Below, one piece after another: positions 39,753 to 52,031 of a DNA stretch of 64,000 nucleotides (its first letter is position 1; every line of letters begins with the position of its first letter). A program made the position numbers and the translations under genes. This DNA comes from Meloidogyne chitwoodi (Eukaryota; Nematoda; Chromadorea; Rhabditida; Meloidogynidae). The stretch is taken from contig JACZZP010000014.1 in the NCBI GenBank assembly GCA_015183035.1, positions 1,426,001 to 1,490,000 of the forward strand, read 5' to 3'. The notes below the pieces were generated by a model. The model made no database searches. It was given only the letters and a program-made list of their open reading frames with translations, and had not been told where the DNA came from.

Positions 39753-42100
39753 TTATGTTTTAAGAAATAAACAAGATATAAACAAATAAAATTCGTATAA
39801 TCTAACTCCAACAAGTAAAGTAAACATTTTTAAACGAAGATTAAGGCGTTCAAATAAAAATTGACTATTCTCAATTGAGTGGAAGTAAACTGCCTGAATA
39901 CAGTGCTTTGACATCTAAAAAATTGAATAAATGTTTGATGATGAAATAAAGTTTCATATCCTTCTAAAAATTTAGAAAAATATCACCAAAATACCCAATT
40001 ACTGATCCTAATCATTAATCAAAAAAGAGTAAAAACCTCTGTAAAACTATCCAAATTTTGTTCAGCTTTTAGTCTGAAAGCTATACTTCTGAGCAAATCA
40101 TTAGTTTTAAATAAAAGCAACATTTGTCTAGGTATAGAATCAAGAAGTAAAGAAATTTGAGGAATCAAAGAAGAAGCAAAATTTTGGACTCTTTTGACCT
40201 AAATTAAAATTAAAAATTATTTTATTTTCTTTCATACCTCTTGTTCATTTCTTTTTGTTGTAATAATTCCTTTGCTCACAGCATCCCATGAACGCATAGC
40301 AACAACACAAGCAAGAAGACCATATTGATCGCCGACATTCATTCTTTTACTAATTTTTTGAATTTCGTCCTTATCTGCCCTTAAAATTGCAAGCCAGAGC
40401 TGAGCGTAATCAATACGTAAATCGTCGGGCAAAGTCTTTAAAAGAAGTATTATTTATTTAAAATTATATATTTAAAAATACATACAACGTAAAGTCCATG
40501 ATCAAGTAAAATAATTTCCTCTGTTCCATTAGGTTTTAGTCTTATAAAAATATTTCCAGGGTGTGGATCACTGTGGACATAACCATATTTGAAGATCATT
40601 TCACTGTAAAGCTTACCCAGCATCCGACAAACCTTATAATAGAGGATTTTCAAATTTAATTAAGAGTATACTCTATGTCTGGCTATTCTATTAGTTTTGA
40701 AATATTCCAAGTCATTAATTTTGCCACCTTCACAGAATTCCATAGTGAGAACCATATCATTTGAATATTCATAATATATTTTTGGGATCTAAATAATAAA
40801 AATATATATATAATTTATTTAATAGATAAAAATAAAAAGGCTTTATATTTTTGAACTTTAGTAGTTAAACTAAAAGTGTCCAATCTTGGATTTGAACAAT
40901 AGGAGTCCGGGGCCATTCAGACACTAAAATTTTCATAAATCCAAAGAAGACCCATATTTAAATAATAAAAAAACCTTCAAAAAAGACAAATGTGCAAACA
41001 TTTGTCTAACACGATCAGCATTAGCAGCCTCGTATACAAAATCTAATTCAATTGGTAAATTCATTTTCATTTCATTGACTAGCCATTTTAATCGAAGATT
41101 TGGAAATACAAAAGCAGAAATTCTAACAAATAACTTTAGGAAAAAATTTAAAATAGAATATATAAAAAGAAAACCTCCATTGTGACCATATCTACTACAC
41201 TACGATCTCTAACATGTGGATGTTGTATTTTAACAGCAACATAGTCACCGGTAGATTTTAGGCGAGCTTTATGGACTTGAGCGAGTGAAGCAGCTCCACA
41301 AGGCAAAGGATCAAACTCGTCAAAGACTTCATCGATCTGAGGAAAAATTTTGAGTTATTATTAAAGAATTGATTTAAATGATTATTTGAAATCCTAGAGG
41401 AAGTTATCATATTCAAAATAAATTTATAAGAAATTAATTTTAGTTCAAGAATGTTTTTTCTCTTCTTTTCTTTTAAATCTACATTGCTTATTGTTAGCTT
41501 TTTGTACTAAAGCAACTAAAAAATAAGGGAACTTTTTTTTTTTAAAAAGAAAACTTGGTATTCCCACCGCAAATATTTTAAAACAAAAAATATACATTTT
41601 TCAAAGTACTCTTTTCGAAAACATTTTTAATTTCTTCAAAACTGCTTTCTGGAGCATTTGAATGAAGAACAGAAAGAGTTGTAGTGTATGGCTCAGGAAG
41701 CAAATATTGAAGTGAAGCAATGTGCTGTCCCACCTAAAACCCTTATTCACTAAAATAACTTTTAAAAGTTTACACTAACCTTGATAAAAACACCGCCATT
41801 TCTTCTTGCAAGAGCAAGAAGTCTTTCAGATCCACGTTGATGGCATTTCTGTATTTTTTCATCATAAAGCGAGGAGTCAGCATCTAAGCCCCAAAGATTC
41901 CATTTATAGTCCATCATAGTGTGACCTGCCTAAATTGATGAAATATTAAAAAATTAAAAAAAACTCACAACAAATCCAACTCGAGCAAATCTAACAATTC
42001 CTATATGAGAGAAAGAATAGTCGTTTTTATGTAGATAGTAGATTGATGCTCCAGTGCTAAGGCCGAATAAAGAATATTTTAATATACGGCCTAGTCGCAT
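39753..42100 (-). CDS. adck1: ADCK1, mitochondrial ABC1/COQ8-family atypical kinase
   Basis: Member of the UbiB/ABC1 atypical kinases, related to COQ8 and linked to mitochondrial membrane homeostasis. Start ATG 42100 (MRLGRILKYSLFGL) with a hydrophobic amino end. Then NDYSFSHIGIVRFARVGF, GGVFIKVGQHIASLQYLLPE, PCGAASLAQVHKARL, VAVKIQHPHVRDRSVVDMV, YSNDMVLTMEFCEGGKI, and KLYSEMIFKYGYVHSDPHPG followed by N (catalytic loop) and ILLDHGLY (metal-binding DHG). The carboxyl part includes LLACVVAMRSWDAVSKGI and IPRQMLLLFKTNDLLRSI. The last exon, after TTTTTTAG, gives MSKHCIQAVYF and ends at TAA 39755-39753. The match to animal ADCK1 is colinear over the whole length. Its 3' end lies only 16 bp from the convergent helicase-like gene. 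Confidence 0.9.
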
Positions 42101-42452
42101 ATTGACTAAAAAACTTAAGATCTTCGAATTAAAATTGTAAAAATAGCAGTAAAAGCTCGTCTATGCTAAATCGGCGCTTTGAATCGGTGGCACTGAGTTA
42201 GGTACAACCAATTAGTCACAGGTGACAAATGAGTACCGCCATCTCATTTGTCAGTCCCAGTACAAACGGGGCTGTCTGTCCTTTACTCTACTACACTAGG
42301 TTATGAATAGAGATGAATTTTTCTCTAGTTATAAAATCAATTTGTCTATTTCGACATTGTGAACAATTTTGCGCGAGTCGATATTTTGACATACAACGTT
42401 TTTGACCGAATTGCATTTTGCGAAAAGCACATTTCTTTTGATAATTTACAAA

Positions 42453-43270
42453 ATGGTTTATTATTTTTATATTTGTCTTATTATAAACTTCATTGTATTT
42501 TTGTCTTCGTTTATTCCTATATATATTAGTAGAGTGAGAAGCTTTTTAGAGGTATATGATCTTTTAATAATTATTAGCGCTTAAACATTCCTCTTTATAA
42601 TCTTATGTATCTGATTTTAGAAACAATTTTTTAATTTAGGATTGTATTGACTGTTACATCACATTATCAGAAATAATGAATAACGTATGCTTTATTTTTA
42701 AATTTTCGACGTATCTAGATTTTAGACTCTTAATGAAAAAACTATTGGAGCACTGTCATTCCACTTAAAAAATTTTGTATCTGCTGAAATCATCAACTAT
42801 AACCTTCTTTGGCTGGGAGTCGCGATGGCTTTTTTCAGTTTGGGATTTATGGCTATTTTTTTTTTGTTCTCGTCTCTCGAGAAAAAAATTGAAGATACTC
42901 TTACAGAGACAAAGGAAAAGATGGATGCCACTCTTATGGAAATGAAAGAAACACTCAATAAATTAAACCTTTTGCTTCAGGTCAGGTTAAATTATATCAA
43001 TCAAGATTGTTAATAAGCGTTTCTGAATCGCTCTCACCTATTAGATATTGACTTATTCTGTTTAGTGATCTTAACTTCATTCGTAAAACATAATTTGGCA
43101 AAAATATTAAAAATACAGAATTTAGATGAAAATATGTTAAAGTCGATCTGCTTTAAAATTTAGCCCATATATAGGTTCGATGCCTATTGAGAGAAGTTGA
43201 TTTTAGTTAAAAGTTCTATTGCATTAAACACTAAATGATTATTTATTTTTAGCGACCTCTTCCCGTTTAA
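42453..43270 (+). CDS. Small two-pass membrane protein, unrecognised
   Basis: Not recognised. Exon 1 from ATG 42453 gives MVYYFYICLIINFIVFLSSF, a membrane segment, ending SFLE before GTATAT. Exon 2 is DCIDCYITLSEIMNN (42640-42684). Exon 3 (about 42726-42980) gives TLNEKTIGALSFHLKN, a second membrane segment (LLWLGVAMAFFSLGFMAIFF) and a charged helical tail, EKKIEDTLTETKEKMDATL then MEMKETLNKLNLLLQ. The tail repeats M/T-E-x-K-E with coiled-coil character. A final exon after TTTTTAG gives RPLPV at TAA 43268-43270; reading through the last intron instead would stop at 43013. About 140 residues. All introns are phase 0, which supports a real gene. It is 350 bp from the divergent ADCK1 start. Confidence 0.6.
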
Positions 43271-43545
43271 TTAAAATGGACGTTTTGAAAATTTTCACTA
43301 GTATTGCAAACGGGTGATGAACTTCAAATTATCTCAAAAAATTTTTATGACATATAACTTATAAATATATATTAATTTTGTTGCTATGTTGTTTTATAGA
43401 TACATTGTTTTATGCCTTAATTTTAAAATATCTATATTGTTTTTTATCTTTTTGTTACATATGATTTTATTTTTCTTTGACTAAATACAAAGTACAATTT
43501 TGTTTTTAAACCAAGAGCTTAACTAGTGACATATTTTAACTGAAG

Positions 43546-45087
<1,542 letters not shown>

Positions 45088-45808
45088 TTTGATTAAATAT
45101 TTTTTTATTATAACTGCTCTCTTGATTGATTACAATTTATTTTTATCTCTTTATAGAATATGGATTTTAGGTTAAAGTTTTGAAATTTTTCTGATTTGTA
45201 AAATGAAACTAATGTTTCATTTATAATCTTGTTTTTCAGTTAATTCTATTCATTTCAGAAATATTTGAATAATTTAAAAAAGTAAAAGTCAGAAAAATTA
45301 AAAAATCTTGTGTTTGAAAACGTTGAGTTCTTATTTTAATTTTTTTTCTTATGTTAGCTGAAATATAATTTAATTTAAAATATTAAAAGCTCAAAATTTC
45401 TAAAATCCAGCTCTATTATGGACTTTTTAGTCCTTCAATTCAACTTATTACTCATTTTGTTCTTCAATTTTGTTTTTATTTTTGTTGACAATTTATAAAA
45501 TAAATATATTAAAAATATTTCCTTTTTAATTTTTTATCAGTTTACTCGATTATTTTTTTATTTTGTTGAGTTGTTTTTATTTATGTAAACACTTCAGAGA
45601 ATATTTGGTGAAAGATTAGAGAATATTTTCTCTTTTTATTTCATTGATTTTGCTGACCTTAATAGTTGCTAGAATATTTCCTAAATACATTTGAACATTT
45701 TTACTTTATTTTCCAATCTTTAGTTAAACGGAAAATATAAATATTTAACTTTACAATCAGATTATTTTTTTCAGTTTAAATTTTCTAGCAAAATCATATT
45801 CCTTTTAA
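45088..45808. other. Intergenic AT-rich region
   Basis: 720 bp between PRMT1 and malate dehydrogenase on the same strand. It holds the PRMT1 3'UTR and the MDH promoter. No additional gene or repeat was seen. Confidence 0.5.
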
Positions 45809-47977
45809 ATGTCTACACAAGTTCCAATTCGTGTATTGGTTACTGGAGCAGCTGGACAAATTGGATATTCTTTGGTAAATATTTAAATCTATTAATAATA
45901 ATAATTTTATTTTTTAGATTATTCAAATAGCTAAGGGTGATGTATTTGGAAAAGAAACGGTTTAATTTTAAATTATTTTTAAACTTTAAATAAAATTTAA
46001 GCCAATTGTTCTTGTTATGCTGGACATTCCTCCAATGGCAGAAGTACTTAAAGGAGTAGAGTTTGAATTACACGATTGTGCCTTAGCTAATCTTGTTGGT
46101 ATGAATTTTACTAAAAAGCTTTTAGTTCGGTCCTTCTCGTTTTTAAATAAACCCCTATTAAATATTTAAATTATTTCCTTTTTAAAATAGCTGTTGAATC
46201 AGTTACAACTGAAGAGGCAGCATTTAAAGATATTGACTATGCTTTTCTTGTTGGAGCAATGCCACGAAAAGAAGGAATGGAACGAAAAGATTTACTTGCT
46301 GCTAATGTTAAAATATTCAAATCTCAAGGACAAGCTCTTGCAAAATATTCTAAACCTACGGTTAAGGTATTAAAAAATATTTTTATTGACCATGAAATTC
46401 TTTTGCAAAGGTTTTGGTTGTTGGAAATCCAGCAAATACAAATGCTTACATTTGTGCAAAATATGCAGCAGAAAAGATTCCTGCAAAGAATTTTAGGTAT
46501 TTTTTTATTTATGTAAATAGCGATATATATTTATTAAACATTTTGGTAAACCTTTCGAATACTGGATTTTTTTAAAACTGCTAAATTATATATCATTCGA
46601 AAGAGCTCGTCGAGCTGAGTTGAATGACACTAAAATTAGTCCGCGGAAACATGCATGGACCAAGTTACAGATCCCCAAAAATTGAAAAACCATAGGAGGG
46701 AGTAAGCTCATTTGGAGTGATTACCGCGGCTGCACTTAAATTATTTTCACTGAATTAATTATTTTGTTGTAATTTGCGCCGTAGAATAACGCATGTACCA
46801 AAAAGCCAACGAGAGATGAGCTCCCAAATGAAGAAGTCATAAAACACTCCCAATAGGTCCAAGTTTGGCGTGCTTCAAGCAACTTCGATCCGTCATAACT
46901 TTGTTAATAATCGTTCAATCAAGACGATTTTGGTCTCATTCGATAGGTCATCAAGAGCACTTTCGAAAGAATAAATCGATCTTAAATGATTTGAAACACT
47001 ATAAAAAAGCATTCTTAATTTATTTAAAGGCGCGGAAAACCAAATTTTTCGCAAATAATTTTTTTTATTTTGTATTTGTGAAAAATGGTTTTCCGCGCCT
47101 TTAAATAAATTAAGAATGCTTTTTTATAGTGTTTCAAATCATTTAAGATCGATTTAGATCATTTAAAAAAAAATCCAGTATTCGAAAGGTTTTCCAACAT
47201 TTTTTAGTGCTATGACACGCCTTGATCATAATCGTGCTATTGCTCAAATAGCTTCTCGATGTGGCGTTGACTGTGGATCAGTTAAGAAAGTTATAATTTG
47301 GGGAAATCACTCTAGTACTCAATTTCCTGACGTCAAACATGCTAAAGTGATTAAAGGTTTATTTAATATTCTTTAAAAATAGTTTGTTTTATTTAGGTGG
47401 AAACGAGATTGATGCATATACTGCTGTAAATGATGTGCCTTGGATACAAAATGAATTTATTTCGGTTATATTTACTATATAATAAACATTTGTTCATTTA
47501 GACAGTTCAAAAGCGAGGAGCTGTGATTATTGAAAAGCGAAAGTTGTCCAGCGCAATGTCAGCAGCTAAAGCGGCCTGGTAGGTCTAAATGAAATATGGG
47601 ATGTTCTCCATCTTTTATTTAAATGAATGAATTTTTTTAGAATCTCTAGTTGAACAAATTTAAAAATTATCTTTATTTTCAGTGATCACATTCATGACTG
47701 GCATTTTGGAACAAAATCTGGTGACTGGGTTTCTATGGCAGTTTCTTCTGATGGTTCTTATGGAATACCCGAAGGGTTAATTTTTTCATTTCCTATCACA
47801 ATCGATGCAAAGACTCGTGAATGGAAAATTGTTCAAGGACTTGAACTTGACGATTTTGCAAAACAAAAGATTGAGATTACAACAAAGGTTTCTTTCCATT
47901 AAAATTATTTTAAATAATTTTACATTATTTAGGAGTTGACAGCAGAACGTGAAGACGCTCTAGAGGTATCGAAATAA
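45809..47977 (+). CDS. mdh-1: Cytosolic malate dehydrogenase
   Basis: NAD-dependent enzyme interconverting malate and oxaloacetate in the malate-aspartate shuttle. Start ATG 45809 ([20 protein letters not shown]) with the Rossmann GAAGQIG motif. Next are [20 protein letters not shown] (the D/E that selects NAD), [19 protein letters not shown] (substrate loop with the two arginines), [38 protein letters not shown] (active-site Asp and Arg), [14 protein letters not shown] (catalytic His), [20 protein letters not shown] and [15 protein letters not shown]. It ends REDALEVSK at TAA 47975-47977. About 335 residues in eight or nine exons. One intron (46496-47207) is enlarged by a repeat element. All catalytic residues are intact. 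Confidence 0.96.
46542..47196. mobile_element. Inverted-repeat element in MDH intron with internal long palindrome
   Basis: Termini AAACCTTTCGAATACTGGAT (near 46549) and its complement (to about 47190) bound roughly 650 bp. Inside, 46973-47155 is a 183-bp hairpin with arms of about 80 bp (AAGGCGCGGAAAACCA opposite TGGTTTTCCGCGCCTT). Between them lie CATAACTTTGTTAATAATCG and GAGCTGAGTTGAATGACACT segments. No coding frame is conserved. It inflates the host intron to about 710 bp. Confidence 0.8.
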
Positions 47978-48258
47978 ATAAATAGAAATATTTGAAGTGA
48001 AAGAAAGGATGATTTTTTAGATTAAAAATAAGAAGGAAGTAGAACTTTTTGAGAATTATTTAAAATATAAATCAAAAATATAAATATGTATTGGAAAAAT
48101 GTAATTTTAAAATAGATAGTAATAATAAATTGCTCATCAAATAAATTTATAAATTAAAATTATAAGTACAATTTTGGAAATATCTAAATTTTCTAATACA
48201 TCAAAAGTAAAACAAAAAATCATTTTAAAATTTACTTATCAACAGCAATTAGCTTCTG

Positions 48259-49080
48259 TCAAATATTTGACCGTAATAAAACTAAATGGAAACACAAAAA
48301 TGAAAAAGACATCAGACATGCATCCAATACAAAGTCCCACATAAAATTGATAACAAATTGACAACATAAAATCTTGGTAATAATATATTTAATTAAATTC
48401 AAAAATTATAATTTACCAATTTTTCATTGAGTTTAGTAACCATTAACATATTAACCAAATAGTCTTGCAGTGGATACCTAAAATTAAAAATTAGACAAGT
48501 TCCAATACATTTTTGACCTTCTGAACATTGTTTTTTGTGAGAAATAAACAAACAATTCCAATTGGAGGAAAATTGCCGTAAAAGACAAAAATACGTAGTT
48601 GATCAATTCAAGCATTACGGCCAGACGAAGAAATAAACCAAAAGCAACAATTATCCAAAATCTATGTCTTTCTACAAATCCGCAAGAGACTGGTGTTGTA
48701 GATTGGAGGTCAATGTACTGAATTTTTAATTGGAAACAATGGATTAATCTTTTCAACAATTAAACTATTATAAGAGAAACCAATTCCACAAAACAGAGGA
48801 ATTAACTAAAAATACCTGTTCATCATAGTATATTTTTTCTTCCACATCTGATCCTCTCTCTTCATTTGATGAGGTAAAACCATCTATACAAGGAAGTTGA
48901 CGCTTTTCGTCCCCATTTGGTCCCTTTAGAATTGTGGATAGACGTTTTTCAGCATTTTGCAATATTTTTTGGCGGCGGCGTTCACGGAGGTCTACTGAAA
49001 ATTAGAGATTAACAAAATTACAACGATTAAATTTTCAAACCAGTGGTCATATTAGAACAGTTATGAATTGTTAATGACAT
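48259..49080 (-). CDS. CAMLG/GET2-like tail-anchored protein insertase subunit
   Basis: Probable ER membrane subunit of the GET/TRC40 pathway, which inserts tail-anchored proteins together with WRB/GET1. Start ATG 49080 (MSLTIHNCSNMTT) joins in phase to VDLRERRRQKILQNAEKRLS; the RERRR-x-KIL-N-EKR cluster is the basic motif by which CAML/Get2 recruits the targeting ATPase. An acidic linker follows (FTSSNEERGSDVEEKIYYDE). Hydrophobic segments come next (FWIIVAFGLFLRLAVMLELI, YPLQDYLVNMLMVTKLNEKL, then ILCCQFVINFMWDFVLDACL), ending HLVLLRSNI at TGA 48261-48259. Basic cytosolic head plus three membrane passes is the CAMLG layout. Sequence similarity outside the head is weak, so the call is probable. 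The exact exon count is uncertain. Confidence 0.6.
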
Positions 49081-49205
49081 CTAAAAATATGGTAATTTTG
49101 AAAATATAAAATGAAAAAGAACATAAAATAGAAGATGATGAAAAACTGACAATGAATTTAGAAAATAAAACAATTAAAAATATTTTATTCAAAAAATAAC
49201 AATTT

Positions 49206-49958
49206 TCAAGCATCGAAAGAATGTGGACGAATTGGTTTCAATGGATCAAAAAGCTTAGGATCTTTTAGATATTTTGGTTCCTTCGTCAGAGGTGGCATAT
49301 AACCGGCAAATCTGAAATTTAATTTTTAAAATTAGATTAAAGAGAAAATTTTTAGGAGTATAAAACAGATGAACAAATATAAAATTTTTTAATTTCTCTC
49401 ATGATCACTACAACGAAATATTTCAAATCATATCTCAAACCTGCTCATTCTTATTGCATTTATGAGTGCATCATGTTGTTTTGAACAAAGTCCAGTAATG
49501 TGTCGATCATAAACACGCCCGCTGAACGAAGAAATGAATTGCTGAAGAAAACGAGCATTTTTGTAGTCTAATTTGATACCCAAATCACAAAGTAAGCATT
49601 TCCTATCAGCCTGTAATTAGAACAAGTTATACTGCAAAAATTTAAATTTTACCCTTTCAAAAGGATTAAAGTTTAATTCAATAGGTTGATCCTCGTTAAC
49701 TTGGGATAATGTCATTTGTTTACTGTCCTGCCTATTTAATGTTTTCAGACTGCATCGGATTTTGCTAAAATCAATCTAAAAACATAAAATTTCAATCATA
49801 AATTATAAAAAAACCTCTTCTTCAAACTCCTCCTTAATAGGTGCGCCTTTAGATTTTGCTCTTCTCATGTTTCTCAGCTTTGTTTTAAAGTGCACCTTTT
49901 CCGTGCAAAAGAATCGAATATTAAAAAATGGAGAAACACAACGTTTAATTTGCAGCAT
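49206..49958 (-). CDS. mrps-18C: Mitochondrial ribosomal protein bS18m (MRPS18C-like)
   Basis: Small-subunit mitoribosome protein. Start ATG 49958 gives MLQIKRCVSPFFNIRFFCTE, a basic/aromatic mitochondrial presequence. Then NMRRAKSKGAPIKEEFEEE and IELNFNPFER lead into the S18 core KCLLCDLGIKLDYKNARFL and QQFISSFSGRVYDRHITGLC, followed by KQHDALINAIRMSRFAGYMP. The tail is KEPKYLKDPKLFDPLKPIRP, ending HSFDA at TGA 49208-49206. The CxxC, the DYKN-x-x-L and the G-x-x-x-RHITGLC blocks match animal MRPS18C. Four exons. It lies 125 bp from the CAMLG-like start on the same strand; that close spacing could mean an operon with trans-splicing, which is not shown. Confidence 0.85.
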
Positions 49959-50260
49959 AATGTAATGTAGAATAAACTAAAAATTATTTGAAGAATTCTT
50001 AAAATTCTTTCACTCCTTAAAAATATATTAAAATATTTCAACTGATTAAACAGATAATAAAATCAAATAAAATGTCAATATCACCTTTATTTTGAATTTA
50101 CATATTTAAAAATATATTAAACGATCAAAACGGGCGATAGAGAATTCTCACAAATTTTATAAAAGTACTTGGTATACTTGTAGCATTGGTTTTTAGAACT
50201 GATAAAAAATACTTTAGCTCAGAAATTTTGAGAAAGAAATTTATTTCAATCTTCATTTTT
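49959..50260. other. Short intergenic spacer
   Basis: 300 bp, AT-rich, between bS18m and the DnaJ gene, all on the minus strand. Nothing specific was seen. Confidence 0.5.
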
Positions 50261-51584
50261 TCACTGTTGTGCGCACTGAACATGTTGAGCTCCAGAAGGC
50301 ATCTCATCATCACTCTCATCGTCATGGTATGCCTCGCGAGCTCCTCCACCACCACCAGAACGTTCATAACGGTGTGAGTCGAAATCAGAAAGTGTCACTT
50401 CTTCAACGTCAAGATTAGCAGGAAATTTGGTAGTAAATCGCTGCCGAGGCGGTAACAATGCCTCAAGATCCTAAATTAATACTTTAAAATATTAAAAATA
50501 ATCCAGCCTAATAACCTTATATCGTTGCTCATTCTCAAGAAAATGTGGTGGCGGAAAAGTAACATTAAAAATAAAATAGAGATTGCCAAGTTCACCAGGT
50601 TTACCATGTTTTGGCATTCCTTTACCAAAAGCAACTCGAACTGATTCTAAAAACACAAAATAGTAAACGAATTTGGTAAAGAACCTGGCTTTATAATTTC
50701 CTCTCCAAGAGTATTGACAACAATATCCTTTCCATTTAGATGCTTGATAGTTGAAGTGAATCCGCATAACGCCTGTTTCAATGTCACGTTTCTAAGTTTT
50801 CAAATAAAATAATTATAAAAAAGAAATAACTTTTTGATAAATAGATCATCGTTTTTGCGATCAAAAATATCATGTGGCTTTGTTTTTATGACCAAAACAA
50901 CATCTCCAGGTTCAATACCAGGCTCTTGATCACCCTCTCCGTAGAAAACAATTTTCTGATTATCTCGCATTCCAGGCTCAACTTTCACTTCAATTATCTT
51001 CTGTTCTTGCACAGTTTTTCTTCCATTACAAGTCTTACAACGATTAGCATCATCAATATTCTCTCCTTAAAATATTTTAAATTAAAAGGAAATTAAAATT
51101 AAAATAGAATATACCTCCGCCGCTACAATGATCACACTGTGACGCAATTTGCTGAAGCATTCCAGGTCCAATTTGTCTCGTTGTAAACACACGACCGCTG
51201 CCACGACAATATTCACATCGCTTGACAGAACCAGGTTTACCACCAACACTATTTTAAAAATAAAAATAGAATATGAAAAGAAAAATAATACCCATTGCAT
51301 GTTTTGCAGAGTGCCTTTTTTGTGAGTTGCAACTTTGAATTCTTCCCATTATATAAATCTTCAAGGGAAACACTGAATGGTTGCACTGTTGTTTCTCCCT
51401 TCCGTCGTCTTGAGCCTCCACCAAACATTTGACCAAGAAGTCCACCTCCAAGTCCACCGCCTCCACTCATAAAGCCTCCCATTCCTCCTCCATTAAGCAT
51501 ATCAAATAAATCGCCTTCCATTCCACGGCCTAAAAATTGTTAAATATTAAATTCTTATGTATTATACCTACCAGAGAAATCCAT
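50261..51584 (-). CDS. DnaJ/Hsp40 type I (DNAJA-like) cochaperone lacking a J domain
   Basis: Resembles DNAJA1/DNAJA2 from the Gly-rich linker onward. Start ATG 51584: MDFSG, then RGMEGDLFDMLNGGGMGGFM and GGSRRRKGETTVQPFSVSLE. Next the zinc-finger region (CKTCNG, RCEYCRGSGRV, QCDHCSGGGEN, RCKTCNGRKTV, four CxxCxGxG units), then substrate-binding beta domains (VEPGMRDNQKIVFYGEGDQE, GDVVLVIKTKPHDIF, QALCGFTSTIKHLNGKDIV, NTLGEEIIKP, VAFGKGMPKHGKPGELGNLY). The tail is SGGGGGAREAYHDDESDDE, ending HVQCAQQ at TGA 50263-50261, with a CAQQ end like the farnesylated CaaX box of DNAJA. No HPD-containing J domain is found upstream as far as the divergent gene. It may be a truncated copy or may have an undetected distant exon. 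Confidence 0.85.
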
Positions 51585-52031
51585 TCTGTTCGATATAGTG
51601 ATTCAAGAATAAAAATCTGAAAAAAAAAGAGACGTAATTTACAATTCTAAAAATTGGTGAAAAATAAATATAGAAATGATAAATAAATAGTATCATAGAT
51701 CTTTCCAGGCTCTGGTAAAGCAATAGTGACAAAATAAAATTTTGAAAGTTAATAAACGACTTTGACAAAAAGGGTGAAACCTAATTAATTGACAAAATGA
51801 AAAACAAAATTTCAATATGGAAACTAAATTTAATTGGAATTTTACTAAACACCAACTTTATTTTTTGAACGTTTTCTTTTTAGATTTCTTAAGGACTGGA
51901 ATATGCGTCCGTGTTAAATGCGGAGAAGTTTATGCATTCAATTCTTTTTTAGTCTTTAGTGTGTCGGAATCTTTAAATTTGTTAACCTTGTATTGTAATA
52001 ATATTATTTAGGTTTCTATTAATGGTTTTAC
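51585..52031. promoter_or_regulatory. Divergent upstream region of DnaJ-like and myotubularin genes
   Basis: Roughly 450 bp. It was searched on the minus strand for the missing J domain without success. On the plus strand a TTATTTAG-type acceptor at 52005-52012 precedes the myotubularin start and may be a trans-splice or 5'UTR acceptor. An ATG at 51817 opens an unrelated frame. Confidence 0.4.

Noticed and set aside
48259..49958. Operon of CAMLG-like and bS18m genes (125-bp spacing, same strand)
   Set aside because: Spacing is suggestive, but no trans-splice leader evidence can be read from DNA alone; not called.
51817..52011. Alternative upstream start for myotubularin
   Set aside because: The peptide has no similarity, and a splice-acceptor-like site precedes the exon that carries ATG 52032.
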